This document shows, in pieces, positions 1-12,138 of a DNA stretch of 64,000 nt. The first letter of the stretch is position 1; each line of letters begins with the position of its first letter. The position numbers and the translations under genes were made by a program. Under the pieces are notes generated by a model. It was not told the origin of the DNA and searched no databases. It saw nothing but the letters and a program-made list of their open reading frames with translations. The stretch covers positions 1,956,645-2,020,644 of the forward strand of contig NW_023503941.1 in NCBI RefSeq assembly GCF_014529535.1, given 5' to 3'. This stretch comes from Bradysia coprophila. Its lineage: Eukaryota; Arthropoda; Insecta; Diptera; Sciaridae.

Positions 1-282
1 TTTGTTCTTCATTTCGGCTACTGCAGCCTGTACTTCATCAATAGTTATGTCAGGCATATCTTCCGATCCTACATTTCTTATTATTGGTCTATCTTCGTTG
101 GTATTCGTCGGATCTGGTCGAACTGATGAGAATAAATCTTCGTAAAATTCCTTTGCGATATTTAATAACGCATTTCGATCCGTTTGAATTGTTCCTGTTT
201 TGTCTCGTAATTTGAAGATTTCTTTCTTTGCGTTCGTCATTTTTGACCGTAGGACCGAAAACATTTCCCATTCACAAAACAT
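1..282 (-). pseudogene. Non-LTR retrotransposon fragment (endonuclease-RT linker)
   Basis: An open frame runs from an ATG at 282 to the window edge (94 codons) and presumably continues outside. It reads like the linker between endonuclease and reverse transcriptase of LINE-type elements: an RDKTG turn, then NIAKEFYEDLFSS, then DITIDEVQAAVAEMKNK, the stretch that normally precedes the KAPGxD motif of the RT. An in-frame stop lies just upstream of the ATG, so the endonuclease half is missing or in another frame. It is called a pseudogene because no 5' part is present; the RT part would lie to the left of this window. Recognition is from family resemblance only. Confidence 0.65.
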
Positions 283-701
283 TCAATCGTGAATAAAATA
301 TCACGACGACTCGTGTGAATTAAGCAAACTTCACACTCGTGTTTACAATATTCTCCATGATTCATTTAATTCCATGTAGTTCTCTGCAAAAATTTAACTT
401 TTTTATTAAAATTTCTTACACTTTTTAATCAAAGTGTGCTCATTTGATAACAGGCATTTTGCTAGCGTAAGATGTGGTTGTAAAGGGAGTAAAAAACAAC
501 CTACTTGATAAATGACAAACAACTTGATAGTCAACTATCAAGATGTTAGTAGTTCACTAGCAAGAGATGTTTACACGTTAAAAGCTGGGCATGGGCATCG
601 AATGATGAAATTATTCTTCCTACTCGTTTCATGCACGTCGAAAACAAACTTATATGATTTACCCACACTACCAAACAAAATCAAATTTCACCAAAGTAAT
701 C
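283..701. other. AT-rich spacer, nothing recognised
   Basis: No coding, RNA or clear repeat signal seen; a short open frame at 512-706 has no recognisable domain and runs into the next element. Confidence 0.5.
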
Positions 702-836
702 TTTAGCCCCGTACGAAGTACAAAGGGGCTTATAGGATTACGATGCCGTGTGTAATTGATGGAATTCGAAGCAGACGGTAAGGGCAAAGTGTTTGCCTAT
801 GTTCATAGATGACGAATCCGCAATAAAAATTTGGGC

Positions 837-888
837 CGTCTGTCCGTCTGTCCGTCTGTCCGTCTGTCCGTCTGTCCGTCTGTCCGTC
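837..888 (+). repeat. 8-bp microsatellite (GTCTGTCC)n
   Basis: About six tandem copies of an 8-bp unit occur at the same internal place in all three copies of the hairpin-ended element, with differing copy number. Confidence 0.9.
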
Positions 889-1177
889 ACGTCGATATCT
901 TGAGTAAATCAAATCCGATTTCAAAAATTTTTTTTTTCCCTGAAAGATAGTCAAAATAGTGAGGCTAAGTTCGAAGATGGGCATATTCGGGTCGGCCCTT
1001 CGTGAGTTAGGGCCACCTAAGTGATTTAAGGTCTTTTGGTGATATTTATGGCAAAATAAACGATGGAAATGTAAATGACACGGCAAATGATAGGTATTGT
1101 CAATACCAATCCAGGAAAAAAAAGTTTTTTAAAATCGGGTGAGTGGACCGTGAGTTAGGGCCTTAGAAGTGAAAAGC

Positions 1178-2335
1178 TACTAGGGCCCTACGTGTATTTT
1201 ACATATAACTCGAGTAAATTTCATCCGTTTTTCGTAATTTTTGTTTCATTTGGAAGGTAATCAAAGGCCGAATAGAATGTTGTTGAAAAAAAAATTAAAT
1301 TTGGGTCCTCGGACTAGGGCCGCTACTAGGGCCCTATGTGTATTTTACATACAACTCGAGTAAATTTCATTCGTTTTTCGTAATTTTTGTGTCATTTGGA
1401 AGGTAATCGAACGCCGAATAGAAAGTTGTTGAAAAAAAAAAATGGGTCCTTGGACTAAGGCCGCTACTAGGGCCCTATGTGTATTTTACATATAACTCGA
1501 GCAAATTTCATCCGTTTTTCGTAATTTTTGTTTCATTTGGAAGGTAATCAAAGGCCGAATAGAATGTTGTTGAAAAAAAAATTAAATTTGGGTCCTCGGA
1601 CTAGGGCCGCTACTAGGGCCCTATGTGTATTTTACATACAACTCGAGTAAATTTCATTCGTTTTTCGTAATTTTTGTGTCATTTGGAAGGTAATCGAACG
1701 CCGAATAGAAAGTTGTTGAAAAAAAAATTAAATTTGGGTCCTTGGACTAAGGCCACTACTAGGGCCCTATGTGTATTTTACATAGAACTCGAGTAAATTT
1801 CATTCGTTTTTCGTAATTTTTGTGTCATTTGGAAGGTAATCGAACGCCGAATAGAAAGTTGTTGAAAAAAAATTAAATTTGGGTCCTTGGACTAAGGCCA
1901 CTATTAGGGCCCTATGTGTATTTTACATTGAACTCGAGTAAATTTCATTCGTTTTTCGTAATTTTTGTGTCATTTGGAAGGTAATCAAAGGCCGAATAGA
2001 ATGTTGTTGAAAAAAAATTAAATTTGGGTCCTCGGACTAAGGCCGCTACAAGGGCCCTATGTGTATTTTACATACAACTCGAGTAAATTTCATCCGTTTT
2101 TCGTAATTTTTGTTTCATTTGGAAGGTAATCAAAGGCCGAATAGAATGTTGTTGAAAAAAAATTAAATTTGGGTCCTCGGACTAAGGCCGCTACTAGGAC
2201 CCTATGTGTATTTTACATATAACTCGAGCAAATTTCATACGTTTTTCGTATTTTTCGTTTCATTTGGAAGGTAATCAAAGGCCGAATAGAATGTAGTTGA
2301 AAAAAAAAAATTTGGATCCTCGGACTGAGGCCGAT
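1178..2335 (+). repeat. 145-bp tandem array, 8 units
   Basis: Units begin TACTAGGGCCCTATGTGTAT and contain CTCGAGTAAATTTCAT and TTTGGAAGGTAATC. Unit starts read at 1178, 1324, 1465, 1611, 1757, 1902, 2047, 2192 and 2335, so the period is 141-146 bp. Copy 2 of the element has six such units and copy 3 has none. Confidence 0.9.
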
Positions 2336-2619
2336 ACTAGGCCTATGTGTATTTATACTCAATAAATTAAAATTTTAGGGCTATTTGAAAGTTTTGTTTT
2401 ATTTGAAAGGAACGTCGTACGGGGCTTCGTAATTGCGCTATGCGCAATTTCTAAGATGTACACATTACATAATAATTTTACTTTAACTACTTTAACCGGG
2501 GCATAGGCTTACGGTCAAAGTAGGGTGACAGACGCACTAGGGTCACGTACGCAATAGATATACGGGTTTGTACGGGGCTCAGTCGCAGCAAACGCTCCGA
2601 CTGTTCTGATGGCTCGTTT

Positions 2620-3079
2620 TTAATTGAGACTATGATCAACAGTATAAAGTCCTACATAGCCCAGTTCTTCGAACTTAGCCTCGGAATTTTAATTCCACGT
2701 ACTTAAAAAAAGAATCATTCAAATTGGTTGAGAATTACTCAAGCCCTCAACGAAAAACTGTTACCCACATTTAAATTTAACGTTTTCATAGCATTTCATA
2801 CATTTTCAAACACAGTGAACCTTTTGTTACCCGCATTTTTCGGTATTTTCTGGTGTAAGACCCTAGACTTTCAGTCAAGGGAATTACCGCATGCAAAGGT
2901 CCAACTAAATCCTTTTTAAAACAACCGCACATTATACATAACAACACGACACCCTCTTTCTTGAGCGGCAATGCCACGAACAAACGTTCAGGAAAAATCG
3001 ATAACCCTCTGTCGTCATCAGCCAACCCCTACACATATTTGAAAGCAAATATTTTTAGTACTGAAAGACATAGTCAAAA
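2620..3079. other. 5' flank of Aplip1
   Basis: AT-rich; no clear TATA box or other motif recognised. The 5' untranslated region of Aplip1 should lie here. Confidence 0.4.
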
Positions 3080-6000
3080 ATGGCAGACACGGAGTTTGAA
3101 GAATTTCGCAAAAATTTCGAATCATTTCCATCGCATCTCAAAGCACCATCACCATTTTATTCGTAAGTGAATGTCGAGTGCGTTGTGAATCAGTGTGAAT
3201 TGAATTGATTTCCCTTCCTCAAGTCTCTGCTGATAAAATTAAAAATAATTTTCTGTTATGAATTGGGGCCAAGTTCTATCTTCATTCGTGACTTTATTTC
3301 CAGTACGATGGTGAAACGGTTATTTGAAATGAATTCTGTGATTTTGAATAATGAAAAGTGATTGTTGATGCTAACGAAACATATTGTTCAATATACAGAT
3401 GGACCAAATGTATTGCTCATCTTACTCTTTTGTCATAAATTTGCGTTCTGGTTATAAAATCAATATCGAAAATGTGAAAACCATAAATTTCGGATATATA
3501 ATAACTCATGGTATGGGATGGTATGAGTGTATGTGGTGGTGTGCCTTTTTTGCAAGTAGCTTTTTAGAACAAGAAATGAAAATCTGTGAAAATTTCTTCT
3601 TCTTTTGTAAACGAAGACTTCATCAAGTATGAATGAAGGTACCGCATCAGTAGCTGTAAATTAAAACAAACAAAAAAACTCAAGAGGACTTGTGATGACA
3701 ATTGACCGATGTTGATTCATTGATTTGTGGTCAGAAATTAGAGTCACATGATCTGTCACCAAATTGTCTGTGGATGTGGGAAAATAACTATTTAAAGAAA
3801 ACTCGTAGAATATTCAACAAAACTCTTGTACCAAGTCGAACTGCGGTTTCAATTGCAAGTTACTTCGGTTTTATTGTGAAAAATTGAGTTGAAGTGAGAC
3901 GAAATGTGGAATAAATTTTTTGGTGACGATTAGTTGAAAGGACGTTGGGTGATGAGTGTGGTAGAGCGTAGTGAGGGTCTACTTAACAATTTTTTTGACA
4001 GATTGATAGCTCGTCGTATCGCTTCTCGTATTTAGTTATTTACATGATAAGGACATAACAATATTGGACATAGTTTAATGGACACGAGGGACCTTTCAAT
4101 TATCCGTTGGTCAATCTATCAGCCCATTTGTTAAAGATGTTTCAAGCGACATAGTTTACCTGCATAGGCTGAAAAAAGCTCAATCCTACATCTGACGAAA
4201 TCGTTCTAGATGATTGTAGGTTGTTCCCTATCGATTTCTGATTCTAAATTTATGTGGGGCAATGACTGCAACTCAATCGTTCACCCGTGAGCGGGCGTTA
4301 TGTCACTTTTTTCTTTGATTTTTCATTTGTAAACGAGAAGAGATATCAATCCACTATCAAAAGATAAAATATAGAATGGCATGGTATACCATGTAGAGTG
4401 CTGGAATTTCAGGAACTAACATAGTATCAACTCAATAATCCTGAACGCCCGAAGAAAGAAAGAAACCTCAAAAATCCTTCTTACGTTCTGGAGCTGGGAG
4501 CATGGTGACCATGAGCAGTGATAGAATTTTAGGAACTGACCTGCTACCACCTCAATAATTCAATAGGTCCAGAAGAGAATCCAAAAAAGCTCCGAAATCC
4601 TTCAAAGCGTTAAGTTCTGGTGGCGGGACATTTACACACCGTCATTATCGTCAGGAACGATATTATCGTTTTTTTGGACGATACTATCGTCTAAAAAACG
4701 ATATTATCGTCTAAAAAACGATACTATCGTCTAAAAAACGATAATATCGCTTTTAGACGATAGTATCGTCCAAAAAAACGATAATATCGTTTTTTGGACT
4801 ATAGTATCGTCTCAAAATCGATAGTATCGTTTTTTAGACGATACTATCGTCCAAAAAAACGATATTATCGCCCAAAAAATTTTCATCCAGGACGATAATA
4901 TCGTCTGAATTGAAAAATTCTAAAATATTGTCTGGACGATAGTATCGTCCTGGACGATATTATCGTTTTGTTTTGGGTGGTAATATTGTCCAGGACTCAA
5001 TTTTACTCATAATTAGTCTGTGTAATTTTTCTATATAAAATTTAAATTTACGGAACCAAATGAACCAATTTTTAATATATATTTGCCGTCTATAAAAAGG
5101 TGTTTATCTACAAGATTTTGTGTTTCGTCTTCAACAACCATCCAGAACGATAATATCGCCCAGGACGATATTATCGTCTAAAATTTTTATTTTAAATAAA
5201 CTAAAAACGATATTATCTCGTCCTGGACGATATTATCATCTCAAATTTAAAAAATAAATTAATTAAAAACGATATTATCGTCCCAAAAATTATCGACCAG
5301 GACGATAATATCGTCCAAAATAACGATAAATTTGTTCAGAAACAGAAAATAAATATAATATCGTCCAGCGGATGTTTTCATCCAGGACGATATTATCGTC
5401 AAAAAAACGATATTATCGTTTTTTGAACGATAATATCGTTTTTTAGACGATAGTATCATCAAAAAAACGATAGTATCGTCCAAAAAAACGATATTATCGT
5501 TTTTTTAAACGATAATATCGTCAAGAAAACGATAATATCGTCCTGAAAATATTTTAAAATTTATAATTTAGACGATATTATCGTCCTGGATGAAATTTTT
5601 TTGGACGATAATATCGTTTTTTAGACGATAGTATCGGCTAAAAAACGATACTATCGTTTTTTGGACGATACTATCGTCTAAAAAACGATACTATCGTTCC
5701 TGACGATATTGACCGTGTAGTTATGTCGCCTCATCGAGATATCAATCTACTTTCAAAAGATAAATTATAGAATGGCATTGTATTTCAAGAACTAACATAG
5801 TATTAACTCAATAAACCTGCACGCCCCGAAGGGAACCTAAGGGAACCTAAGAAAACCTCAAAAATCCTTCTTACGTTCTGGAGCTGGGAGCATGGTGACC
5901 ATGAGCAGTGATAGAATTTTAGGAACTGACCTATTACCACCTCAATAATTCAATAGGTCCAGAAGAGAATCCAAAAAAAGCTCCGGAATCCTTCAAAAGC

Positions 6001-8658
6001 GTTAAGTTCTTGAACTGGTAGCATGTTTCCGTGCAATTATTAAACTCAGCTACGCCTAGAGCTACTGAAATTTACAAAAAACACAACTTAATGTCGATGT
6101 ATTCTTACATGAACAACATTGGAGGTACATGTGGTGACTTCACTGTTACTGACATATCTCCAGAAGGAGAATCAGGAACTTATTTTTTTTTTGAGGAGGG
6201 GAGTTGATTTTTTGTCTAAGAAGGTTCAGGACATGTAGCAAAAAAATTGGAAGTGTGTCTGCTTGTGTACTGTACCAGCGTGGGCAACCAATCGTATCAC
6301 AATCAAATTGAAAATTCAGTCTTCGCGTTTTAAGATTGGTTCAGAAACGGTGGCTCATTATTTTTATACCTCCTCTGACCTTGAACTATATTGGTGGATT
6401 CTGTGAGCGTAGTTCTTTCACTTAAATTGAGAAGTTTTTCTCTGATACTCAGTAAGGGTGGCTTGAAAAACTAAGCTTTTTGCGGAAACGAGACGGTAAT
6501 GATGCAAAAAGTATAGTTTTTCAAGGTACACATGCCATTGGTTGTGGATTTTTAAGTTGGTAAAATCGATCCTATGCAATACACATACACTCTCGCACAT
6601 CCAACCTAATTTAATCAAATGTCTTCAATCAACAGAATAGTTCCCACATTAGACGATGAAGACTATCCGTCATCGAAAAGTGACTCATCCGATCAGGAGG
6701 ACCCACCCAATCCGAAAACACAAGTCGGCACCTTGGCGGCAAAAAATCTCACGTTGAACATCAAACTAGGTAGCGTTAAAAGCAGCGATGAGGATGATGA
6801 AATGGGCGACGGACTACGAACAACATCGTTGCAGCCAGCAATTTCAACAACCCAATTGGAACGAACAAATTCATTGCCATTCATACCGCAACAAGTGGAG
6901 CGAAGGCGAAGAAAGTTACCCGAAATTCCTAAAAACAAGAAATGTAAGAACGAACAACCTTCCCAGCGATGCCCAAATTTTGATTATCCCGTTCCAATTG
7001 TAGCTTCCATATTGCAATTGTGCGGTCAAACATCGCTAGCTGAAGAGTTGTCGAATCGCCATCAGACATCATTCAATTCCATTCATCAACGCTCAATTTT
7101 GGCGATGAAATGCAGTTACTTGCTGGATGAAGATTCCAGTCCCGATTCGGATCGATTACATAGCCTGGGAGACGTTGACAGCGGTCACAGTACCGCCCAC
7201 TCACCAAATGATTTCAAAAGCATGTCACCACAGATGGCACACTCACCACAATCACCTTTTCCACCGCCATTCGGCGGCATCCCATTCAGCCAATTAGAGA
7301 TGCTCGAGGCCACCCATCGAGGATTACACAAATTCATACCGCGACATCATGACGAAATTGATATTGAGATCGGCGATCCGGTCTATGTGCAAAAGGAGGC
7401 TGACGATCTGTGGTGTGAGGGAGTGAATTTACGAACTGGTCAACAAGGAATCTTTCCATCAGCCTATGCCGTTGATCTGGACTACAATGACTTTGATCCA
7501 ACATCACAGAAAGTGAAAAAAGAGCGGTACTTGCTGGGCTATCTGGGATCGGTGGAGACAATGGCACACAAGGGAACTGGTGTGGTGTGTCAAGCTGTGA
7601 GAAAAATTGTTGGCGAGTACGGTGAGTCGACACCAAATGGACAATCATGTATACTGGAAATATCGGACCAAGGGCTGCGTATGGTGGATCGGTCGGCGGC
7701 TCAGGTTAGTGGAAAATAGTTTAGTTGAAAACTTTCCAGCGCTCCTTCGTCGAGTACATAGGAACGTTTGATACAAAAAAAAATCGACCTACCTGACGTC
7801 CTGTCAATCCAGTCCATTTTGCATAATAAACATAGGTCTACTTTACGCGTGTATGTTATACCCATTGGGTGTAAATTGTACATCCCATACGTATCTGAAG
7901 CAAAAAATTTGTCGGGTGAGTTATTTCAACTCCAGAAGTCTTAATTTTAATATTAGCGACATGGTTTCTGCCATTGTTCCGATCTGAGAGACATTGCAAT
8001 GCAACTTCATAACTACTCAAAAGCTTCAAAAAATATTTTCGCCAACACCTCACCAAGCTGCTAGTCATACACTGTTGCATGTAAAAGCTTAGTGAATCAT
8101 AAGCGAAATGAAAGTAAACTTTCAAGCTACCACAAAGCTGACACTTACCAACAAAATCACGTAAGAGTGTTGTGCGAACGAAGAAGTAAATGCGAAGTAG
8201 AACCTTCTGGCTACAATTCTTAGGAAACTGTTGGAACGGTTCGCACATCCCGTAGTGTACCAAAAGAAAATGAGAATTTCTCTCGATCGTACAGACGGTA
8301 ACTTAACGATTTCGTTTCCATCACCAGAAAACTAAGGACAAAAAGAAGCCTTGCATCGACTACTTCTATTCGCTGAAGAATGTCTCGTTCTGTGCATTTC
8401 ATCCTCGAGATCATCGGTACATTGGTTTCATCACCAAACATCCAACAATACAGAGGTTTGCGTGCCACGTGTTCAAAGGTCATGATTCCACTCGGCCTGT
8501 CGCTGAAGCCGTTGGGTGAGTGTACAACATTGGGCACCAAAATTGTTTTTTGTGATTTTTTTTCTACATAAAATCGGTTTTTCAGGCGCGCGTTTCAGCA
8601 TTTCTATCAGAAGTTCATTGAGACAGCATATCCGATTGAAGACATTTACATTGAATAA
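3080..8658 (+). CDS. Aplip1: JNK-interacting protein 1 (APLIP1/JIP1 scaffold)
   Basis: Coding exons: 3080-3162, 6636-7704, 8328-8515, 8586-8658, giving 470 aa; all junctions are GT..AG and phases agree (2, 0, 2). The protein starts MADTEFEEF, which I recall as the start of fly APLIP1. Residues 29-250 are acidic and Ser/Pro-rich. An SH3 domain spans about 254-311 (ALYDF-like start, DDLWCEG, GIFPSAYA). A PTB domain spans about 323-460 (RYLLGYLGSVE ... RPVAEAVGRAF). The protein ends EDIYIE, the kinesin light chain-binding tail of the family. The family links kinesin-1 to APP-like cargo and JNK-pathway kinases in axons. I see no convincing RPxxP-type JNK-binding motif. An ATG at 6619 lies inside intron 1 and is not the start. 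Intron 1 (3.5 kb) carries an ATCG-dyad element and a flanking duplication; intron 2 (7705-8327) shows nothing. Confidence 0.92.
4340..4618 (+). repeat. Direct repeat, left copy
   Basis: Begins GAGATATCAATCCAC and ends GCGTTAAGTTCT; recurs at 5736-6010 with substitutions and small gaps. The two copies abut the ends of the dyad element between them. Confidence 0.85.
4619..5732 (+). mobile_element. ATCG-dyad MITE family, copy 1
   Basis: The left end GGTGGCGGGACATTTACACA and the right end (inverted GAGGCGACATAACTACACGG) are imperfect terminal inverted repeats continuing into GGTCAATATCGTCAGGAACG. The interior consists almost wholly of ACGATAnTATCGT dyads in both orientations, separated by TTTTTTGG or CTAAAA spacers, with a few unrelated AT-rich stretches. 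No coding potential. It lies in intron 1 of Aplip1. Confidence 0.85.
5736..6010 (+). repeat. Direct repeat, right copy
   Basis: Partner of 4340-4618, starting 3 bp after the right end of the dyad element. Shares an 88-bp block including CTGGGAGCATGGTGACCATG almost unchanged. Confidence 0.85.
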
Positions 8659-8659
8659 A
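8654..8659 (+). terminator. AATAAA overlapping the Aplip1 stop codon
   Basis: The stop TAA (8656-8658) sits inside AATAAA. If used for polyadenylation the 3' UTR would be a few tens of bases; another site further down is equally possible. Confidence 0.3.
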
Positions 8660-9556
8660 TTATCCGAACGTCGATCTAACGTTTATAATATCCATTTCAT
8701 TGAACGTTGAACCATTTTTCAAGCATTCAAAGTTTGAGGATTTCAATTATTTTGGTTTCGTATTTTATCATACAGGAATCGGTGGTAGAGTACGTGATGG
8801 CTCCGATGATCAATTTTATAGATAAGTTCAGAGTGTATTGGTGCAAAGTAATGAATCGGCGGTGAAGTGAATGAACCGGTCGGAAAGGATTTCCTCGAGT
8901 GGCAGATATTCATAGAAAATCCTTTGTCAGTCAAAAGACAATCCTTTGAATAATAGAAAGTCATTTCATCACAAAGCCCTCGAAATCTAAGAGAATCCTC
9001 AAAAACCTCTGAAAATCCCAGAAAGTCCTTGGCAATCCGCAGAAAATCCTTGAAATTCCCTTGTCAACGAAATTTATCTCGGATTACCTTATAAAGTAAA
9101 ATTACTTTCAAAATATCCCAATACACACCTGATCTGGTATGCACTTGACTCGGGCTTTGTCTTCATCATGCGTATCGATTGAACTGTGTTAAAATCTACT
9201 ATTTTTTCACCAAGTTCGACGCATTTCTTGTATGATAAAAAAGTTCTTTTGTCGATTTTTCATTTGAGTTCCGAAAAAGTGGCAAAGTTGAGTTTTGGAG
9301 TGAAGTTGGTTTATCCCAGACGAGGCCGAGTTCATAAAACTCACATCGAAATGGGACTGTCAATTCATAAGCTGAGCTTCACATGCTGAAGGTGTCGAAT
9401 GTTGTGATTCAACAATGACAAGCGGCCGCTTAGATGCCAAAAATCGTGTAAAGACAGTAGTTGATCTAGCAATCGATCAATTCGTAAATTGTGTATGAGT
9501 TAAACTAATAAGAAAATGGGATATGTGTTCAATGTGCATTTAAGTAAATATATCAG
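8660..9556. other. Intergenic, no gene seen
   Basis: Contains a run of degenerate AATCCT-like repeats at about 8980-9060; open frames at 8743-8964 and 9186-9389 show no recognisable domain. Confidence 0.45.
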
Positions 9557-10283
9557 GAGAGCTGCGGGAAACGATTGTTGTGCTACGTAATTCGTTTAAA
9601 TGGACAATTTTTATTTGACGCACGGATAGCTCGTTGTAAAGAACATGACGAGTTCAAAGAAATACGTTAAAATTTGCGGTGCAAAAATGATTGTAAATTT
9701 CGTGAAATGTGACATCTGTCAAACTGCACACAATTTAAGGAAATTGGACACGAATATTTTTCTTGCAAAGAAATGTTTTGGTGTATAGTTGGCTCTCATA
9801 CTCCGGACAGATTCCTCTGGACTGATCTGAGATAAGTAGATCTGATCACTTCAGACTGCATAATTTTCAGATTTCGGTTTAAATTCAGATCAGGTTATGG
9901 GCCAAACTGAAAATAATTCAGATTGATCTGATCCGTTGCGAGTCCTAGTTGGCTCAAACTACAGCTAAAAGTACCACAATTTCAACAAGTATAAGAGTTC
10001 ATTTGAAAGGTTCTGTCAAGACCTATCAAACTGTACGAAATGTCAGTAAATTGAATCGAAATAAACAGACAAATCAATGCTAAAGATGAATACTTTCCAA
10101 TCACCTGGAAGTGTCTATTCAAAAATTTATTGACATCAAAGACATACTTGATAAAGAAAAACCGTATGAAGCCATTTTAAACGCTACGACACAAAGACTG
10201 CATCAAGCTTTGTGCTGTGTAATGGGAAATTTTATTAACATGGAGAAAATTACGTAGCACATCGCTCGTTTCCCGCAGCTCGC
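9557..10283. repeat. Inverted-repeat-bounded element
   Basis: AGCTGCGGGAAACGATTGTT at about 9559 returns inverted at 10248-10283 (ends in cgtttcccgcagctcgc), followed in both arms by GTGCTACGTAATT. The arms are about 36 bp and imperfect. Probably a non-autonomous DNA element about 730 bp long. Confidence 0.45.
9796..9945. mobile_element. 150-bp MITE with TAGTTGGCTC flanks
   Basis: The 10-mer TAGTTGGCTC occurs at 9786-9795 and 9946-9955 and brackets a segment rich in CAGATC/GATCTG palindromes. Its ends (CTCATACTCC and GGACTCG inverted) are weakly complementary. Most likely a hAT-like insertion with an 8-10 bp duplication, nested in the larger inverted-repeat element. Confidence 0.5.
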
Positions 10284-10800
10284 AGAAAATTAATTGATAA
10301 AAAAAGTAAAAATTTGAAATTAAATTTCTTTTCTTTTTTGAAATGGTGAACGAGAACGGAATCAAAAATTAATAGAAAATGTTGGATTTTGTTTGGATCA
10401 ATTCTATTAGACAAAGCAGAACGGACGATTGTACAGAATTAGGGAAAAGTGCGATTGAAAATGTTAGTTTGATTAAGCAAAGAATTTAGTGTATTATTTT
10501 TGTAAATAATCTGGAATAAGACCAACAATTTAAACAAAAATTTAATCCAAAATAATAAAGAAATGAAAAAATATTGGAAATTATATGACAGTGATAGTTT
10601 GAAAGGAGAAGCAATGATTGGTACATGAACAATTGGACGAAAACACGGGGGGACTATTTTCATTAATTCCTTCGCACTACAAACAAAGCATCAGAACACA
10701 ATTTAAATAACGACCCTACTCGACGCAATTGTCAGAATTTCTCATAAAAATTAAACTTTTAACGTTGATATAATCAATGAAAGTATACTCTATGGGTGGG
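10284..10800. other. AT-rich spacer
   Basis: Nothing recognised. Confidence 0.45.
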
Positions 10801-10956
10801 TATGGTCTAATGTTAAAATTTGTATGGAGCGCAGGGAATAGTGATTTCATATAAACAAACTCACCTCTCAATGACAATCATTGAAAGGTGAGTTCTTTCA
10901 TTTTAAATCGCTATTTCCTCCGGCTTGTATGGACACCGTTCATTGGACAGACCATA
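10801..10956. mobile_element. TA-flanked palindromic MITE
   Basis: Starts TATGGTCT and ends AGACCATA. An almost complete imperfect palindrome centred near 10875, where AACTCACCTCTCAATG pairs with CATTGAAAGGTGAGTT. TA at both ends fits a Tc1/mariner-type target. Confidence 0.6.
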
Positions 10957-12086
10957 ATATCTAGTTTGTACTTTCATTTGGTATATTGCCACTGCGTTCC
11001 ACGTTGCATACAAAGTGAGGGCTAAATGACAGATAAAAAAACCTGTTCTGGTGCTTGGATTGATGTGCATTGGTTATACAGTATGATCCGGAAAAAAATG
11101 AGAAACCCGCCAGATACGTCATTATCAGTCAAAATTATCCGTTTCGGATAAAAATGAAAGTGAAGTGAAACTGAAGAACGGACGACTAAAATAAAAAATA
11201 AAAAACTAAATTTAAATGGAGTAAATTGTAAGAGAGAAGCATGAGTAGAAATTAAACGTCTACAAACAAAAATATTTTGTTACCTTCAAATATCTGACTA
11301 AAATTAAAATAGCAAAAAGCATTAGTTTTCCTATCTATTCGCCAAACACACAGATATGATATCAGCAAACACATGAGCGCACCACTAGCAAGTCACAAAA
11401 TTGGGAAGTGCCACGAAGAAATAATTCATTTAACATAAAGATATCAATTCAATACGTCATATTAGTATCTCTCTGGATCGTGGTCAGTCCAGTAAGAAAC
11501 TGCGAGAGTAACGAATGCTCGATAAACAATGATGCGGTTCTTCCATCGAATTTAATTCCGCACTTCTTCTCAGCACCGCACCTATAATCCCCGCATGGCA
11601 AATTGAGTGACAGCGTTCACTTTTAATCGGGAATTGTGTTACGGGCAAGGTAAATATAGTGAGGAGGTTATGCCTAATATAACCGAATCAGATGTGCGGT
11701 GGCACGAAAGTTCGATACAAACGCCATCTCATTCCTTCGTTGAAAGCAAAAAATGGAATAGAAAGTCGGATATTTACCTTGGTTACGGGGATCTTTAAGG
11801 AATTTTATTAGATACGCTGGAAAACATAAAAAAGAATTCATCTACTATGAAGTTGTCCAATTTAAGAATCCACCTATTATGAAAATGCTGACAATCAATT
11901 TCCTTCACACCTTATGATAAAATGTATGAAACTGTCAAATTTTGTGTGTGTCATTGGCACACTGTGTCAATAATCTCCCTCCGCCGAAAAAAGTTTTTCC
12001 GAGGAATTTTACTGATCCTAACGTAATTTTTGTGCAAAATAGATTAAAAACAAAATACAAATCAATTCGGTCAATCAAGGTTCAAG
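10957..12086. other. Intergenic, no gene seen
   Basis: AT-rich, no domain or repeat recognised; the open frame at 11607-11798 is not convincing. Confidence 0.45.
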
Positions 12087-12092
12087 TTTAAT
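12087..12092 (-). terminator. ATTAAA polyadenylation hexamer
   Basis: Minus-strand ATTAAA about 47 nt past the stop of the six-cysteine peptide gene. Confidence 0.35.
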
Positions 12093-12138
12093 TTCAAATC
12101 TTTACAAGTCCGACACACTGCAATAATTAATCAAATAT

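Larger units (their letters stand above)
702..2619 (+). mobile_element. Hairpin-ended dispersed element, copy 1
   Basis: This non-coding element recurs nearly intact at 28503-30105 and in diverged form at 58831-59891. It opens with AGCCCC (705-710), GTACGAAGTAC and GGGGCT (725-730), which fold into a hairpin. The 12-mer AGCCCCGTACGA (705-716) returns inverted at 2415-2426, giving short terminal inverted repeats. Just after it, AATTGCGC TAT GCGCAATT (2431-2449) is a second hairpin. A further 170 bp shared with copy 2 follows and contains another inverted TACGGGGCTC (2571-2580). Both long copies end at ggctcgttt. I see no target duplication and no real protein. Class unknown; it could be a non-autonomous DNA transposon. 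Confidence 0.75.

Noticed and set aside
730..1086. 118-codon minus-strand frame
   Set aside because: Runs through the GTCTGTCC microsatellite of a non-coding element.
6619..6636. ATG at 6619 as start of the JIP1 protein
   Set aside because: Lies before a CAG acceptor at 6633-6635; exon 3080-3162 joins in phase and supplies an APLIP1-like N-terminus.
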